A stretch of DNA of 64,000 bases, from assembly GCA_039602395.1 (NCBI GenBank), contig JBCNJP010000010.1, positions 93,897,729-93,961,728 on the forward strand, given 5' to 3'. The notes beneath the pieces were generated by a model that saw only the letters and a list, made by a program, of their open reading frames with translations, was not told the DNA's origin and searched no databases. Made by a program: the position numbers and the translations under genes. Within the stretch, counting starts at the first letter, position 1, and each line of letters opens with the position of its first letter. This stretch comes from Deinandra increscens subsp. villosa (taxonomy: Eukaryota > Streptophyta > Magnoliopsida > Asterales > Asteraceae). This document shows, piece by piece, positions 21,996 to 31,612 of this stretch.

Positions 21996-23235
21996 ATGGA
22001 TCATGATAAGAAAATACTTCTCGTGATCATCCTTTACTTGTATGTTCGCTTTTTTTGGAAGAGAGGTTTGAAACGAAAGCGAGACAATGATTCACGTATG
22101 ACGGGACATCAGTACACGTTAGAGTTGTTGCAAGGAAATCCCAAACAATGCATTGAAATGCTACGTATGTCTCGTGAATCCTTTGTCCGTCTATGTGCAC
22201 ATTTTAGAATAACATATTTGTTAAAGGATAGTAAACATGTATCGGTTGAGGAAAAGATGGCTATGTTTTTGATGATGATCGGTCATAATCAACGTTACGT
22301 GGTTATTAAGCGTAGATTTCAACACTCAAAGCAAAGAATTCATAAATTTTTTTATGAAGTGTTGGATAAAATGATGCTTTTCGCAAAAGATATGATCGTA
22401 CCAACTTCTTTTAATCCGAATCCAAGCATTCCGGGACATAACAAGAGGCTACGAAAGGTTTTTAAAGGAGCTGTTAGTGCACTAGATGGAACTTTGATAC
22501 ATGCCATTGTCCCTAAAGCGCAACAAGATTTATATAGAGGAAGGGGAAATGGGGATTGTTATCAAAACGTATTAGCAATTTGTGACTTCAACATGATTTT
22601 TACGTTCATTGTGGCCGGTTGGGAAGGGGTAGCACATGATTCTAGAATACTATCAGAGGCATTATCAGATCCAGATGCACCATTCCCATCTCCACCACCA
22701 GGTACGATTACGATTTGATAAATATTTATACCTTAGTTTAATATTCTAGTTAATTTTCTATATCTTTACAGAAAAATATTATCTTTGTGATGCCGCGTAT
22801 GCACACACTGGAGGATTTATGGCTCCATATCGTAATGTGAGGTATTGGCTTGGAGATTTTCGTCGGAGATGTGCGTTGACCAATAAAGAAAAATTTAACC
22901 ATGCACATGCAAAACTTCGGAATGCCATTGAGCGTGCTTTTGGTGTCTTGAAAGCACGATTCCCTATATTGAAGAGGATGGCACCATTTCCGTTGGCTAC
23001 ACAAAGGAACATTGCCATTGCATGTTTTGCGCTACATAATTTTATAAGGAAAGAGGGTTTGAGCGATGACTTCTTTACACAATACGATCAACCCGATATG
23101 TCGTTACAAAATAGTCATGTGCACGTTAATGGTAATGAAGACGAGGTTGAAGCACATGGTACTGCAGCGGATCGGGATTATATGACTCGGTTACGAGATG
23201 AAATTGCTGAGCAGTTAATGCAAAATATTGAATGA
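21996..23235 (+). CDS. PIF/Harbinger transposase (HARBI1/ALP1-like), intact
   Basis: Exon 1 is 21996-22701 and exon 2 is 22772-23235, with a 70-bp GT-AG intron (GGTACG...TTTACAG). The spliced frame has 390 codons including the stop and no defects. The first ATG of the frame follows AACACAGGATCATA. The DDE_4-type core can be read: SALDGTLIHA (first Asp), ICDFNMIFTFIVAGWEGVAHD (second Asp region), and ERAFGVLKARFPIL (Glu). An N-terminal helical region, MSRESFVRLCAHF, matches the family. Exon 2 contains CDAAYAHTGGFMAPYR and ALHNFIRK, both conserved in ALP1-like proteins. Length is usual for the family (about 390-450). It would cut and insert Harbinger ends with the ORF1 partner, which is broken here. 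It could act on related elements elsewhere. Confidence 0.92.
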
Positions 23236-23360
23236 ATGAATGATTTAAAAAAATATTATTGTGGTTTTAAGAATATTATTTCAATGTTGTATCACTTTAA
23301 GTTAAATGAGAATGCTGAAAAACTATTTTAAGTTTAACAAATCTGTTTAATTAAATTTCA

Positions 23361-23508
23361 GTTTATTTTAACAGTCTGCAGAAGTTAAAAAACAAACAGT
23401 CTTCTTCTTACAGACTGCAGAGGTTTGGTCCACCTCTTCTTCTACAGATGTCTACAGATGTGGTCCGCAGACTGCAGACATTTTACCTCTGAAAAAACAA
23501 ACAGCACC
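23361..23508 (+). repeat. Harbinger right end with subterminal repeats
   Basis: A repeated word CAG(T/A)CTGCAGA occurs three or four times (about 23371, 23420, 23474) in direct and inverted forms. The outermost bases, inverted, read GGTGCTGTTTGTTTTTTC, close to the usual G-rich TIR of plant Harbinger elements. TTA follows. Confidence 0.65.
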
Positions 23509-23717
23509 TTAATTGTTCAATCTCTTCAAGCCTATATATACCGTAATCAAAACCAATTAAAAATGATAACTCTTCTGTTAAAAAAACTGTGAAATCATAA
23601 CTATCAGTTCAGTTTTGATGGGGGTTTGAAACTGAAGCAAACAAGCTCAAAAAAAATCAGACCGAGTGAATGATGGCTCAAAGGTTTTTGAGCTGAAATT
23701 GAGCTCGCTCGCTTATT

Positions 23718-24015
23718 AAATTCAGAATTTTTTTCAGGAATAGTAATAATATATAAGTTTTTAACAAAAATAGGGGGTCGTTTTTTTTTCTTTTAAAAAA
23801 CGGGTATCCCGCACTTCCCAAGTGCGAGGGATAGGCTCGGATAAGGCTCGGGAGCGTTCTGCAGCGCCGAAGGAAAAAAGCGGGGCCCACTCGCTCTTCC
23901 CAACTACGGGACACGGGTACAACGCAGTTCCCAACTGCGGGGCACGGTCAAACCGGACAAGATTGTGGCCCCATCCGCACTTCCCAACTGCGGGAGATGT
24001 GACAACCGGACAAAA
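23718..24015 (+). repeat. MULE left TIR plus iterated subterminal motif
   Basis: It pairs with 30650-30949. The motif (C)GCACTTCCCAACTGCGGG and close variants appear four times (about 23808, 23892, 23928, 23978), spaced 35-85 bp apart. Candidate transposase-binding repeats. Confidence 0.8.
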
Positions 24016-24242
24016 CCCGAGCACGGGTTCTCCATAGCATGCATGTTTTTTTCTGAATTTTTGACCACCTTTATTATACATATCCATCCGAAATTTTATC
24101 AAAACTTTCAAAAATTAACCCACACCTTTTTCTTTAAATACCATACAATACAAACACAAATACCACCTTCAAACACAAATACTTCTCCATCCCTTCAAAC
24201 ACAAATATTTCTTCATCCCTACCATCAAACACAATCACCATA

Positions 24243-26739
24243 ATGCAAGGAGGATCACAAATTTACCCTGGTCCCCGAAATAACGATTTGTTATGGCTGG
24301 GTGCTAACCACCGAGCTCACCACGTGTATTACTCCCCAACCTTTGACAGAAATAAACCTCTTAAACTCAGACGAGGAGATCGACATTTTTGGAAATGTAT
24401 AGTCGAAAAAATGAAGAATGAATTGTTCACGGCGAAGCTGATCGAATACCTCAAGATATCCGGGTTTTACGGCGTCCTACAATGTCATTACGACAAGGTT
24501 GATAATCACCTTGTAACATCAATGGTTGAGCGTTGGCGGCCTGAAATTCAAACGTTTCACTTTCCCTTTGCTGAAGCCACAATTACCCTTGAGGATGTTC
24601 AAATGCTATGGGGTTTACCACTTAGTGACTGGGTAGTTTCTGGTTCCGATTTTAAGTGGGACAACCAACAAAAAATAGATAATTATCAATTTTTTTTGGG
24701 AATAACAGGTCTGGAGGGACAAGACCTCAGCACCAACACAATCAGGTTTACCACTATTCTTAAAGAAATAAAGGCATCTTGGCCGGGAACCAACGCAAGC
24801 CACGAAGAATGCTTGAAAATTGCTAGATGCATTATAATGCATCTGATAGGTGCTGTTGTTCTTCCTGACCATTCAGGTTCTGCAATGTATTACTTCCACT
24901 TGCAAAACTTGATTGATCTCAGAGAATGTGGAAAGTTGAGCTGGGAAAGCGCTGCGCTTGCATGTCTGTATAGGAATTTATGCAAAGCTGCAGAGCCCAG
25001 TAATTGAGAATTGGCCAGACCTACCATGTTGTTGCAAATGTGGGCATGGGAGAGAATACCCCGAATTGCCCCAAGAATTAGAGAAGGCTTTGATTTTTCA
25101 ACATCGTTTGGGGGAAGGTACTCACTAATAATTAATTAAAATAATTTATCAATTATTATTTGATAACACTTTTATAAAAATGGTTTGTAGGTGGCGTGGT
25201 AGCTTGAGTTGGGCTGGCGTAATAAGGTGTTCATTGACGGACTTTCGATCACATATTCAGTGTTTAAACACCGACGAGGTTATAAAATTCATATTACTTG
25301 GCAATTTATAATTTTTAAATTTTTACTATATATTAATTAGTTTATTTTTTTAATAGTTTACTTGGAGGCCTTATGAGCATGTTGCACACCTAATAAACCC
25401 AATGTATACGAGAGGAAGAGCGTGTTGGAACGGTGACACGTATCTTATAGTTTTTGAGGTTGTTGAGCCCCATCTGCCGAGCAGGGTTATGAGACAGTTT
25501 GGATTTTTTCAAAAAGGCCCCACTAACCTTCTCATAACTCGTGATGAGCACAAAACATTACATGGTTTATCGAGAAAAGCTACTACAATAAACCGGAATC
25601 AAGAGTGTGCCATGTACATTGCTCACTGGATTAATCGTATGGCTCACGTTGTAACAGGGCAAGAATGTGGTGGCGAGTATAGGGCTAGTCCTATGTATAT
25701 GAATTGGTTCTTGGAGAGAACGGCTTTCTACGTTGAAGATCCAGCTAGACAAACTGGAAACACCACGAGGGATGTGAACATTGGTGGAAAGTTTGAATTG
25801 TTGGTATGTATTGATTTTTTTAAATACATAACTTTATATATTTTGCTTTTTAAAAATTATTATAACTTGTCTTGTTGGATAACATTGTAGACTCAGGGCA
25901 TTGGGGATATGCATAGAATGGCAAGTCAAGATAACCCGTTTGGTCTTGACAATCAACTGGGTGGGGTTCAACAAATGGCGCAACATTATTTAAATCTTGC
26001 CAGTGAGCAACATAACCTTGACTACCAAACGTCGCATTTGGCTAGTCAATGGAGCCCGTTTGAGTTTCCCCCACATCCTCCTTATAATGTTGACCGTCCG
26101 GTTACAAGAGCTGATCAAAGGAATATAGATACATATTTTCAGTTGCGTGAACCATATACAGGAAATGTTCCTAATTATAGTTATAATGAAACTGGAGAAT
26201 CCAACAGCTCAATGAATGAGGCTAGTAGTTCAACGAATCATGAATTCATGAGTCATCATAGTGGCTCAATGAATGAACCTGGTAATTTTCATCAAACTAC
26301 TAGTTTACAGTTTACCCTTTGGCAAAACGAACACTTCAGCCATAGTACTGTTGGTGGTGACGGGTTCGGAGAATCATCGAAGCAAGGAGCCTCGTCACAT
26401 TTATCCCCAATGGAATTCTCCCCAATGATCAATCAAGAGCATCAAGATTATTACACACCCCAACAAGAAGAGCAAACCCAGACTCAACAAGATTTCTCTG
26501 AGTCTTTTTTTTCTAGCTTATTTGATGTGGATAACTTCAACCAACAGTACTACAATCGCCCACCGCAGACAAGGGGTAATATTTCACCAATACCTTATGG
26601 TGGAAATTTTTCATCTACATCGGAAGTTCAACAAGAAGACCAGGATGAGCAGCTAGGACGTGGTAGAAGGAATAGGAATCCAACCAGATGCCCTATATCG
26701 GGTGGTCCACTGTATAGACCTCATGGTCATAATCATTGA
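24243..26739 (+). pseudogene. plant mobile domain (PMD, MAIN/MAIL1-like) gene with one internal stop
   Basis: Four exons join in a single frame: 24243-25117, 25191-25278, 25357-25803 and 25891-26739 (753 codons). All introns are GT-AG. Exons 1-3 carry the PMD: EYLKISGFYGVLQC, VERWRPEIQTFHFPFAEATI, ITLEDVQMLWGLPL, PTMLLQMWAWERIPRIAP, RWRGSLSWAGVIRCSL and VVEPHLPSRVMRQFGF. Exon 4 is a Gln/Asn/Ser-rich tail, typical of such proteins, ending RGRRNRNPTRCPISGGPLYR. Within exon 1 a TGA at 25005-25007 interrupts the frame right before the conserved PTMLLQMWAWER block, so a full protein needs readthrough or a different splice. PMD proteins act in silencing and genome maintenance in Arabidopsis, and relatives are carried by MULEs and gypsy elements. 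The position inside the MULE TIRs shows this is element cargo, not a free host gene. Confidence 0.85.
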
Positions 26740-27055
26740 TAGATGTCCTTTGTTTGTTTTAAAAAATTATTGTTATTTGTTTTATTTAATAATTTATTGT
26801 TGTTTGTTCTAAAAATTATTATTGAGCGTTTTTCGCAATAATAAATTTATATTATTTTCTGCAACCTGCTTAACGTGTCGTTTTCACCCATTATACATCG
26901 TATTTAGTTTTTGCATTTCAAACATGAAACATAGTACTTATAACAAGCTTTTATTTCATATATCATACATCCTAAACAGAGGTACGAGTGTTGTTATACA
27001 ACACCTACAAAACAGACAAACATCAAGATTTTCGAAAGCAACAAAGTTCAGTACA
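26740..27055. other. spacer between convergent PMD and ULP1 genes
   Basis: AT-rich 3' flanks of the two tail-to-tail genes. No further coding signal. Confidence 0.6.
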
Positions 27056-27976
27056 TTAGTTTTGATAACGATACTTATAAAACTGATTCGCCATGTAGTT
27101 ACGGTACCTCTCACACATAGATTTGAATTGATTATCCATGTCTAATGTCTTCCCCTGCACTAGCATTTGCATAAACAAACATACAAAAACTCCCGATTCA
27201 GCACCGAGGTCACCACCATCCTTAGGAAAATAGTCTTCACAAACAACGTGTGTTAGTTCCTTTTCATTTGCCTTTCTAACTAGGGGATCAGAGTACCTTT
27301 TATTCCAGTAACCAACTTGGTGCAACAAATTATCCATATAAAATGGAATGAGTGCTATGAATTTGGTGTACACCAGTTGTTGATACATCTCACGGTATAC
27401 GTGGTTAGTCCAATACTGAACCATCTCCATTGTATCTAGGTCGATTCGGATAAGTATCCAGTCATCATTGGAATCGATGTGTAATGGGAAATAAACATAC
27501 CGAACCCCCCAAAATGGAGGGTAAAGTTCGTCTTTTCCATTAGCATATTTCACTGGCTTGTCCTCCCATTTTTGAACGGACAGTTCAGCTCGAAAGCTTG
27601 GTGGTAAGATTGTCCAATTCAGCCCCGCCGTACCCTTTTTTGCTATCTTTTCAAGTCTCATGCGCATCATTCGTCTAACCCATCCTGTAACATGTTGTTC
27701 GTACAATAATCTATAATCAAATAATCTGGAATAACATATATTAGGGGAAACTAAATACTATATTATTTTGAATAGACGACCATCGTTTTCATAACCCAAG
27801 AGAGTTCCCCAAAAACGCTTGTTAAGTTTTTTGTTTTTCTAGCAGAATCGATTGACAGTATGCTGCATCACCATTGAAGTAGAACTCAAAGGCATTTGGG
27901 GACCAAAGGTAAGATGTAATTTCATCTGCTAACACGAAAACAATTCTTTTCGTTTCTTGGTTTCTCGTAGCGTTTT
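27056..27976 (-). CDS. ULP1-like (peptidase C48) domain protein of MULE, catalytic residues altered
   Basis: The main exon runs 27725 to 27056 after the acceptor TTATTCCAG. A further exon, 27976 to 27822, reads IVFVLADEITSYLWSPNAF. I cannot tell how the two are joined. The domain reads WGVRYVYFPLHIDSNDDWI (His of the triad), LIRIDLDTMEMVQYW and GDLGAESGVFVCLFMQML. In active ULP1 enzymes the last block is normally DCG(V/x)F with the nucleophile Cys, and an Asp follows the His strand. Here Ser is at the Cys place (ESGVF) and I see no Asp at YWTN. So a SUMO-protease fold is present, but activity is doubtful. ULP1-type cargo is known from Kaonashi-type MULEs. It lies just downstream of the transposase on the same strand and may be one transcription unit with it. 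Confidence 0.75.
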
Positions 27977-28062
27977 CTATCAATCAAACCAAAAGAGGTT
28001 AAATTATTTTCGCCATCCAAATGCATATTAAATTATAAAATATTTTAATTAAATCAACTAAC

Positions 28063-30166
28063 CAGGTAAGAAGCGACCCTGATAAATTCTTTCTGCCATG
28101 TGTCGTCGAAATCGCAGGCACTTGTCTTTAAAATCTCCCTGCATATTAACAGTTTTATTGCGAACCAGATTATGCATTAACAGGCACTTGTCTTTAAAAT
28201 CTCTGTGCTTTACAAAGTGGTTGACTGTCTTCTCAAAGGTGTGTTGGATACACGCCTTTATTGGCAGCAACCTAGCACCCCGTAACGCATTGTTCATGCT
28301 CTCCGAGATGTTAGTTGTGAGGGTACCCCAGCGGCGCTCTCCATCATACATCAGAGTCCACTTCTCTAAGCCAATTTCTTTCAGGTATTTCCAAGCTTCT
28401 TCATTTAGTCCCCTCAGCTGTCTCACAAGAAATCGATACTTTCTGGATTGTGTTGTGGACCCAATCCCCCAACAGAGCCGTCTAACTTCAAATGACTTGA
28501 ACTTGGTCATAACGTTGCTACGAATGTGACGTAGGCAATAGCGATGAACCACTACTGTGTCATTCCATCCTTCAAGGTTATTCATAGCGTGTATAATGCC
28601 CTGATGCCGGTCTGAAATAACACACAGATTCTTTTGAGAATCTGATCGTACATGTCTTCCAAACTGTTCAAGAAACCAACCCCAACTTTCGTTCGTCTCT
28701 TCGTCAACGATAACGTAGGCTACCGGAAGTATGTAACCATTGGAATCCTTCGATACCGCCATAAGCAATTTCCCTTTATAAGACCCCTTCAAATGTGTTC
28801 CGTCAATACATACAACGGGTCGACATCGATGGAATGCTTTTATGGACGGTCCAAATGCCCAAAATACATACTTAAATACAAACGAGCTTGATGACCCGTC
28901 CGCTTGATGACGCCACTGCACAACAGTACTGGGGTTTGCTCGTTTCAATGCGTTGATATACTTAGGCAGTTCTTCAAAATTGGATTCCCAGTTGCCATAA
29001 ATATTTTGAATAGCTCTTCTACGAGCTCTCCAGGCCTTGATATAAGAAACATCAACACTAAATCTATCCTTACAAAATGCCTGTATTTGCGTAACAGGAA
29101 ATGTAAGATCAACAACTATTGCATGGTTGATGTACGATGCAATAGACCTTGATGTAAGACTTGTGTTGTTGTTACCAACGGATGACCCGTAACAGTTATG
29201 ACCACGAACCCACTTTATAATCCTCCACAAACTAGAAGCTGCATTTCCCTGTCTTGTGGCGGAGACCATCCAGTTACAATGAGTATCGGCTACAAAGCCA
29301 GGAGCATTAGTCCTGCATATTACGTTCCATCTCCCCGGCCTGCTGTCTTTAACATAGAGCTCTCTACCCTAACTAACGTTCCACTGGCCAACAGCATGTT
29401 GAACATCCTTCTTCGACTTGAAGTACATACCTGCTCTAATAACATTTGTTTCTTCGTTCCAGAAAACCATAAAATCCTCCTCTTATAAATCATGATCTTC
29501 TAGCTCTTCCAAAACAGAAGTGTCAATATTAGGGTTCACTTGTGGAACTTGTGAACCCCATGCATGATTTACCACGCGATATTCTGCGGCTGGTTCATCG
29601 TAGCCGTCTTCATTGGTGTCATCCTCCTCTACGAACCTGAGGTGATCTCTATCTTCTTCGGACGTTGATGAAGATATGTAGCCATCAGACCCATCAAAGC
29701 CACCGTCTTTCGCTGAATTTGTCGGTTCCTGGTTAATATAACCAGTATTCTCCTGGTAAATATAACCAGTATTCTCCTGGTTAATATAACCAGTATTCTC
29801 CTGGTTATTATAACCAGTATGACAAGTGTTGATTACTTATTCCATTTTAACGTAAACATCACCAACGTAGTTAGGTTGTGTTCCCGCCAAATAGAACAAC
29901 ATTTCTAAACTCCCATCATCTTTGATTATTGAAACATCGCGCAACCCATGAAACTCGTACGACAACAAAATAGTGACGTTATAATCTTGTTGGCTAACAC
30001 CAAATAAGCCGTATACAATATGAACCAATCGTTCATATGAAAATTTCTCACATATGGGATATGTTGAGATATTAGTTTCTTCGGAGGCTGAAACAACACC
30101 ATTCTGGAATGATATGCTACCACCCTAGAAAATTCTTAACAAAAAGGAACTAAATGAAGAAGACAT
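28063..30166 (-). pseudogene. MULE (MuDR-type) transposase, four in-frame stops
   Basis: One frame runs from an ATG at 30166 to a donor-like GTTAGT at 28062. It is broken by stops at 30127-30125, 29839-29837, 29485-29483 and 29371-29369, but not by frameshifts. N-terminal part: LVHIVYGLFGVSQQDYNVTI, as in MULE leader regions. Then comes an acidic linker with a repeated Asn-Gln-Glu-Asn-Thr-Gly-Tyr unit, then GRELYVKDSRPGRWNVICR and the MULE core: RPVVCIDGTHLKGSYKGKLL (first catalytic Asp), VISDRHQGI (second), VHRYCLRHI and ITTNISESMNNALRGAR-like text. It would mobilise the MULE. With these stops this copy is presumably dead. The longest clean segment is 28058-29269. Confidence 0.9.
29726..29823. 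repeat. minisatellite in transposase linker, about four 24-bp units
   Basis: The unit AACCAGTATTCTCCTGGT plus six bases (TAATAT or similar) is repeated head to tail. It keeps the reading frame, giving repeated QENTGYI-type units in the protein. Confidence 0.85.
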
Positions 30167-30614
30167 TTTCTTAATTGGATTTGTGGTGATTGAAATTTAT
30201 GCACTTGAAAATTCTTAAAGAAGCTGGCGTTTTGTGAGAATTCAACTGAGATAAACTCTCAATTTAAAGATGGCGTTTTCTAGTTTTCTCATGCAATCAA
30301 TTTGAGTCATCATATTAGTGTTTTTGTAGAGGAATCAATTCAGCCTTAATCAATTTGAGTGATCAAATCAATGTTTTTTCGTATGCAGGAATCAATTCGA
30401 GTCATCAAATCAGTGTTTGAATGTTGTTTTCATTCAGTTAGATTTTTTTTCATGTGAGGATTTTTTCATTCAATGAAAAAAAGATTGTGTGATCAAATCA
30501 GTGTTTTTTCGTATGCTCCATCAATTCGAGTCATCAAATCAGTGTTTGGTCACATGCATGCAGAAAATGTCACATGCATGCAGTCTGCTTCATAGTTTTA
30601 ATGCATGACCACCG
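30167..30614. repeat. non-coding MULE subterminal region with a repeated 25-bp word
   Basis: The word ATCAATTCGAGTCATCAAAT and then CAGTGTTT recurs about five times with small changes between 30296 and 30548. The palindromic CATGCATGCAG appears twice near 30555-30585. No ORF. Confidence 0.7.
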
Positions 30615-30649
30615 TTGCTTTTAAAAAAAAACAAAACTAGGGTTTCTGA

Positions 30650-30949
30650 CGGGATGTCCTGTCCCCCGCAGTTAGGAGGTGCGCGACTTGGGTTTCTGAC
30701 GGGGTGTCCCGCAGTTAGGAAGTGCGAGGTGGCCCCACTCTTTGTCCGGTTGTCTGTGTCCCGCAGTTGGGAAGAGCGAGTGGGCCCCACATTTTTCCTT
30801 CGGCGCTACAGACCGCTCCCGAGCCTTATCCGAGCCTATCCCTCGCACTTGGGAAGTGCGGGATACCAGAATTTTGAAAAAAAAATGACCCCCTATTTTT
30901 GTTAAAAACTTATATATTATTACTATTCCTGAAAAAAATTCTTAAATTC
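30650..30949 (-). repeat. MULE right TIR plus iterated subterminal motif
   Basis: Inverted partner of 23718-24015. The motif is seen as CCCGCAGTT(A/G)GGA with flanking GTGCG, four times (about 30664, 30708, 30760, 30846). Confidence 0.8.
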
Positions 30950-31128
30950 ACTCTAGTAATAAGTTTATTAAATGTACTATGTAACTAAAGCAGTCTACTG
31001 CAAAACGAGCAGCAACGATCCAACGGGTTTGTATGTTTTCTAGTTCATGTTGGCTCTTTGCCCGTGATTCTACTCGGCCAACTCTTTAAGGCGATCCGTT
31101 AACTACAAAACTTGACTCGTACCATACT

Positions 31129-31308
31129 GAAAATGAAAATGGTTGATGAGTACTGAAACAGAAGTTAACCTACAAAATGTTGTTATATAAAAAGAATGTA
31201 TATAGAAGATATGATGTTGAAAATGAAAATTGTTGATGAGTACTGAAAAGGAAGTTAAGCTACAAAATGTTGTTATATAAAAAGAATGTATATAGAAGAT
31301 ATGATGTT
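31129..31308. repeat. 90-bp tandem duplication
   Basis: 31129-31218 and 31219-31308 are adjacent copies (GAAAATGAAAAT... ATATGATGTT) with four or five differences by eye. Confidence 0.9.
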
Positions 31309-31450
31309 GAATGACCCGTAGTCATGGTTGTAAAAGTCGTTAGACGCTCCCAAGTCGGTCCGTCGCCTCGGACGAGTTTTACAACAATGCCCCTAGTAGA
31401 GCCGAGCACGCATCAAGTCCAACACTATTTTTGGCTTAGAATGACCCGTA
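31309..31450. repeat. small insertion-like segment with 12-bp direct repeats and a 14-bp inverted repeat
   Basis: GAATGACCCGTA stands at 31309-31320 and again at 31439-31450. Between them GTTGTAAAAGTCGT (31327-31340) is inverted at 31372-31385 with one mismatch. It may be a short non-autonomous element fragment. Confidence 0.45.
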
Positions 31451-31612
31451 CTAAAACTAGCAGTTTCAAGATGAACAAAGTGAACACACATTAGAACAAA
31501 AGGGAAGAAAAAATGACACAAAGTGTGGTCATGATCCGGTGTTGTAGTACAGGATCTGAATTCTCTATGAACCCAAAAAACCTAACATAAAAAAAAAGGT
31601 GAGTTGGGTATT

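Larger units (their letters stand above)
21008..23508 (+). mobile_element. PIF/Harbinger transposon, left part removed by chromovirus
   Basis: It holds the two genes typical of plant Harbinger elements: a Myb/SANT-type accessory protein (remnant) and a DDE transposase (intact). The right end reads AAACAAACAGCACC followed by TTA (23509-23511), the usual 3-bp target of this superfamily. The left end is gone: the chromovirus LTR ends at 21007 inside the first gene. Confidence 0.85.
23716..30949. mobile_element. Mutator-like element (MULE), about 7.2 kb, with long TIRs
   Basis: The two ends are inverted copies of each other over about 200 bp: plus strand at 23728 and minus strand at 30933 both read TTTTTTCAGGAATAGTAATA, continuing to TCCCGCACTTCCCAAGTGCG and GCCGAAGGAAAAA. 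Inside lie a plant-mobile-domain gene (plus) and a MULE transposase and ULP1-like gene (minus), arranged tail to tail. Such cargo is known for plant MULEs. I could not match a 9-11-bp target duplication at the approximate borders. Confidence 0.85.

Noticed and set aside
22750..23018. Minus-strand frames over Harbinger exon 2
   Set aside because: Shadows of the intact transposase on the plus strand.
29726..29823. Possible CRISPR-like array
   Set aside because: Units are head to tail without unique spacers and in frame within a transposase; it is a coding minisatellite in plant DNA.
30590..30905. Frames in the MULE right end
   Set aside because: They lie in the GC-rich TIR and mirror those in the left TIR; not proteins.
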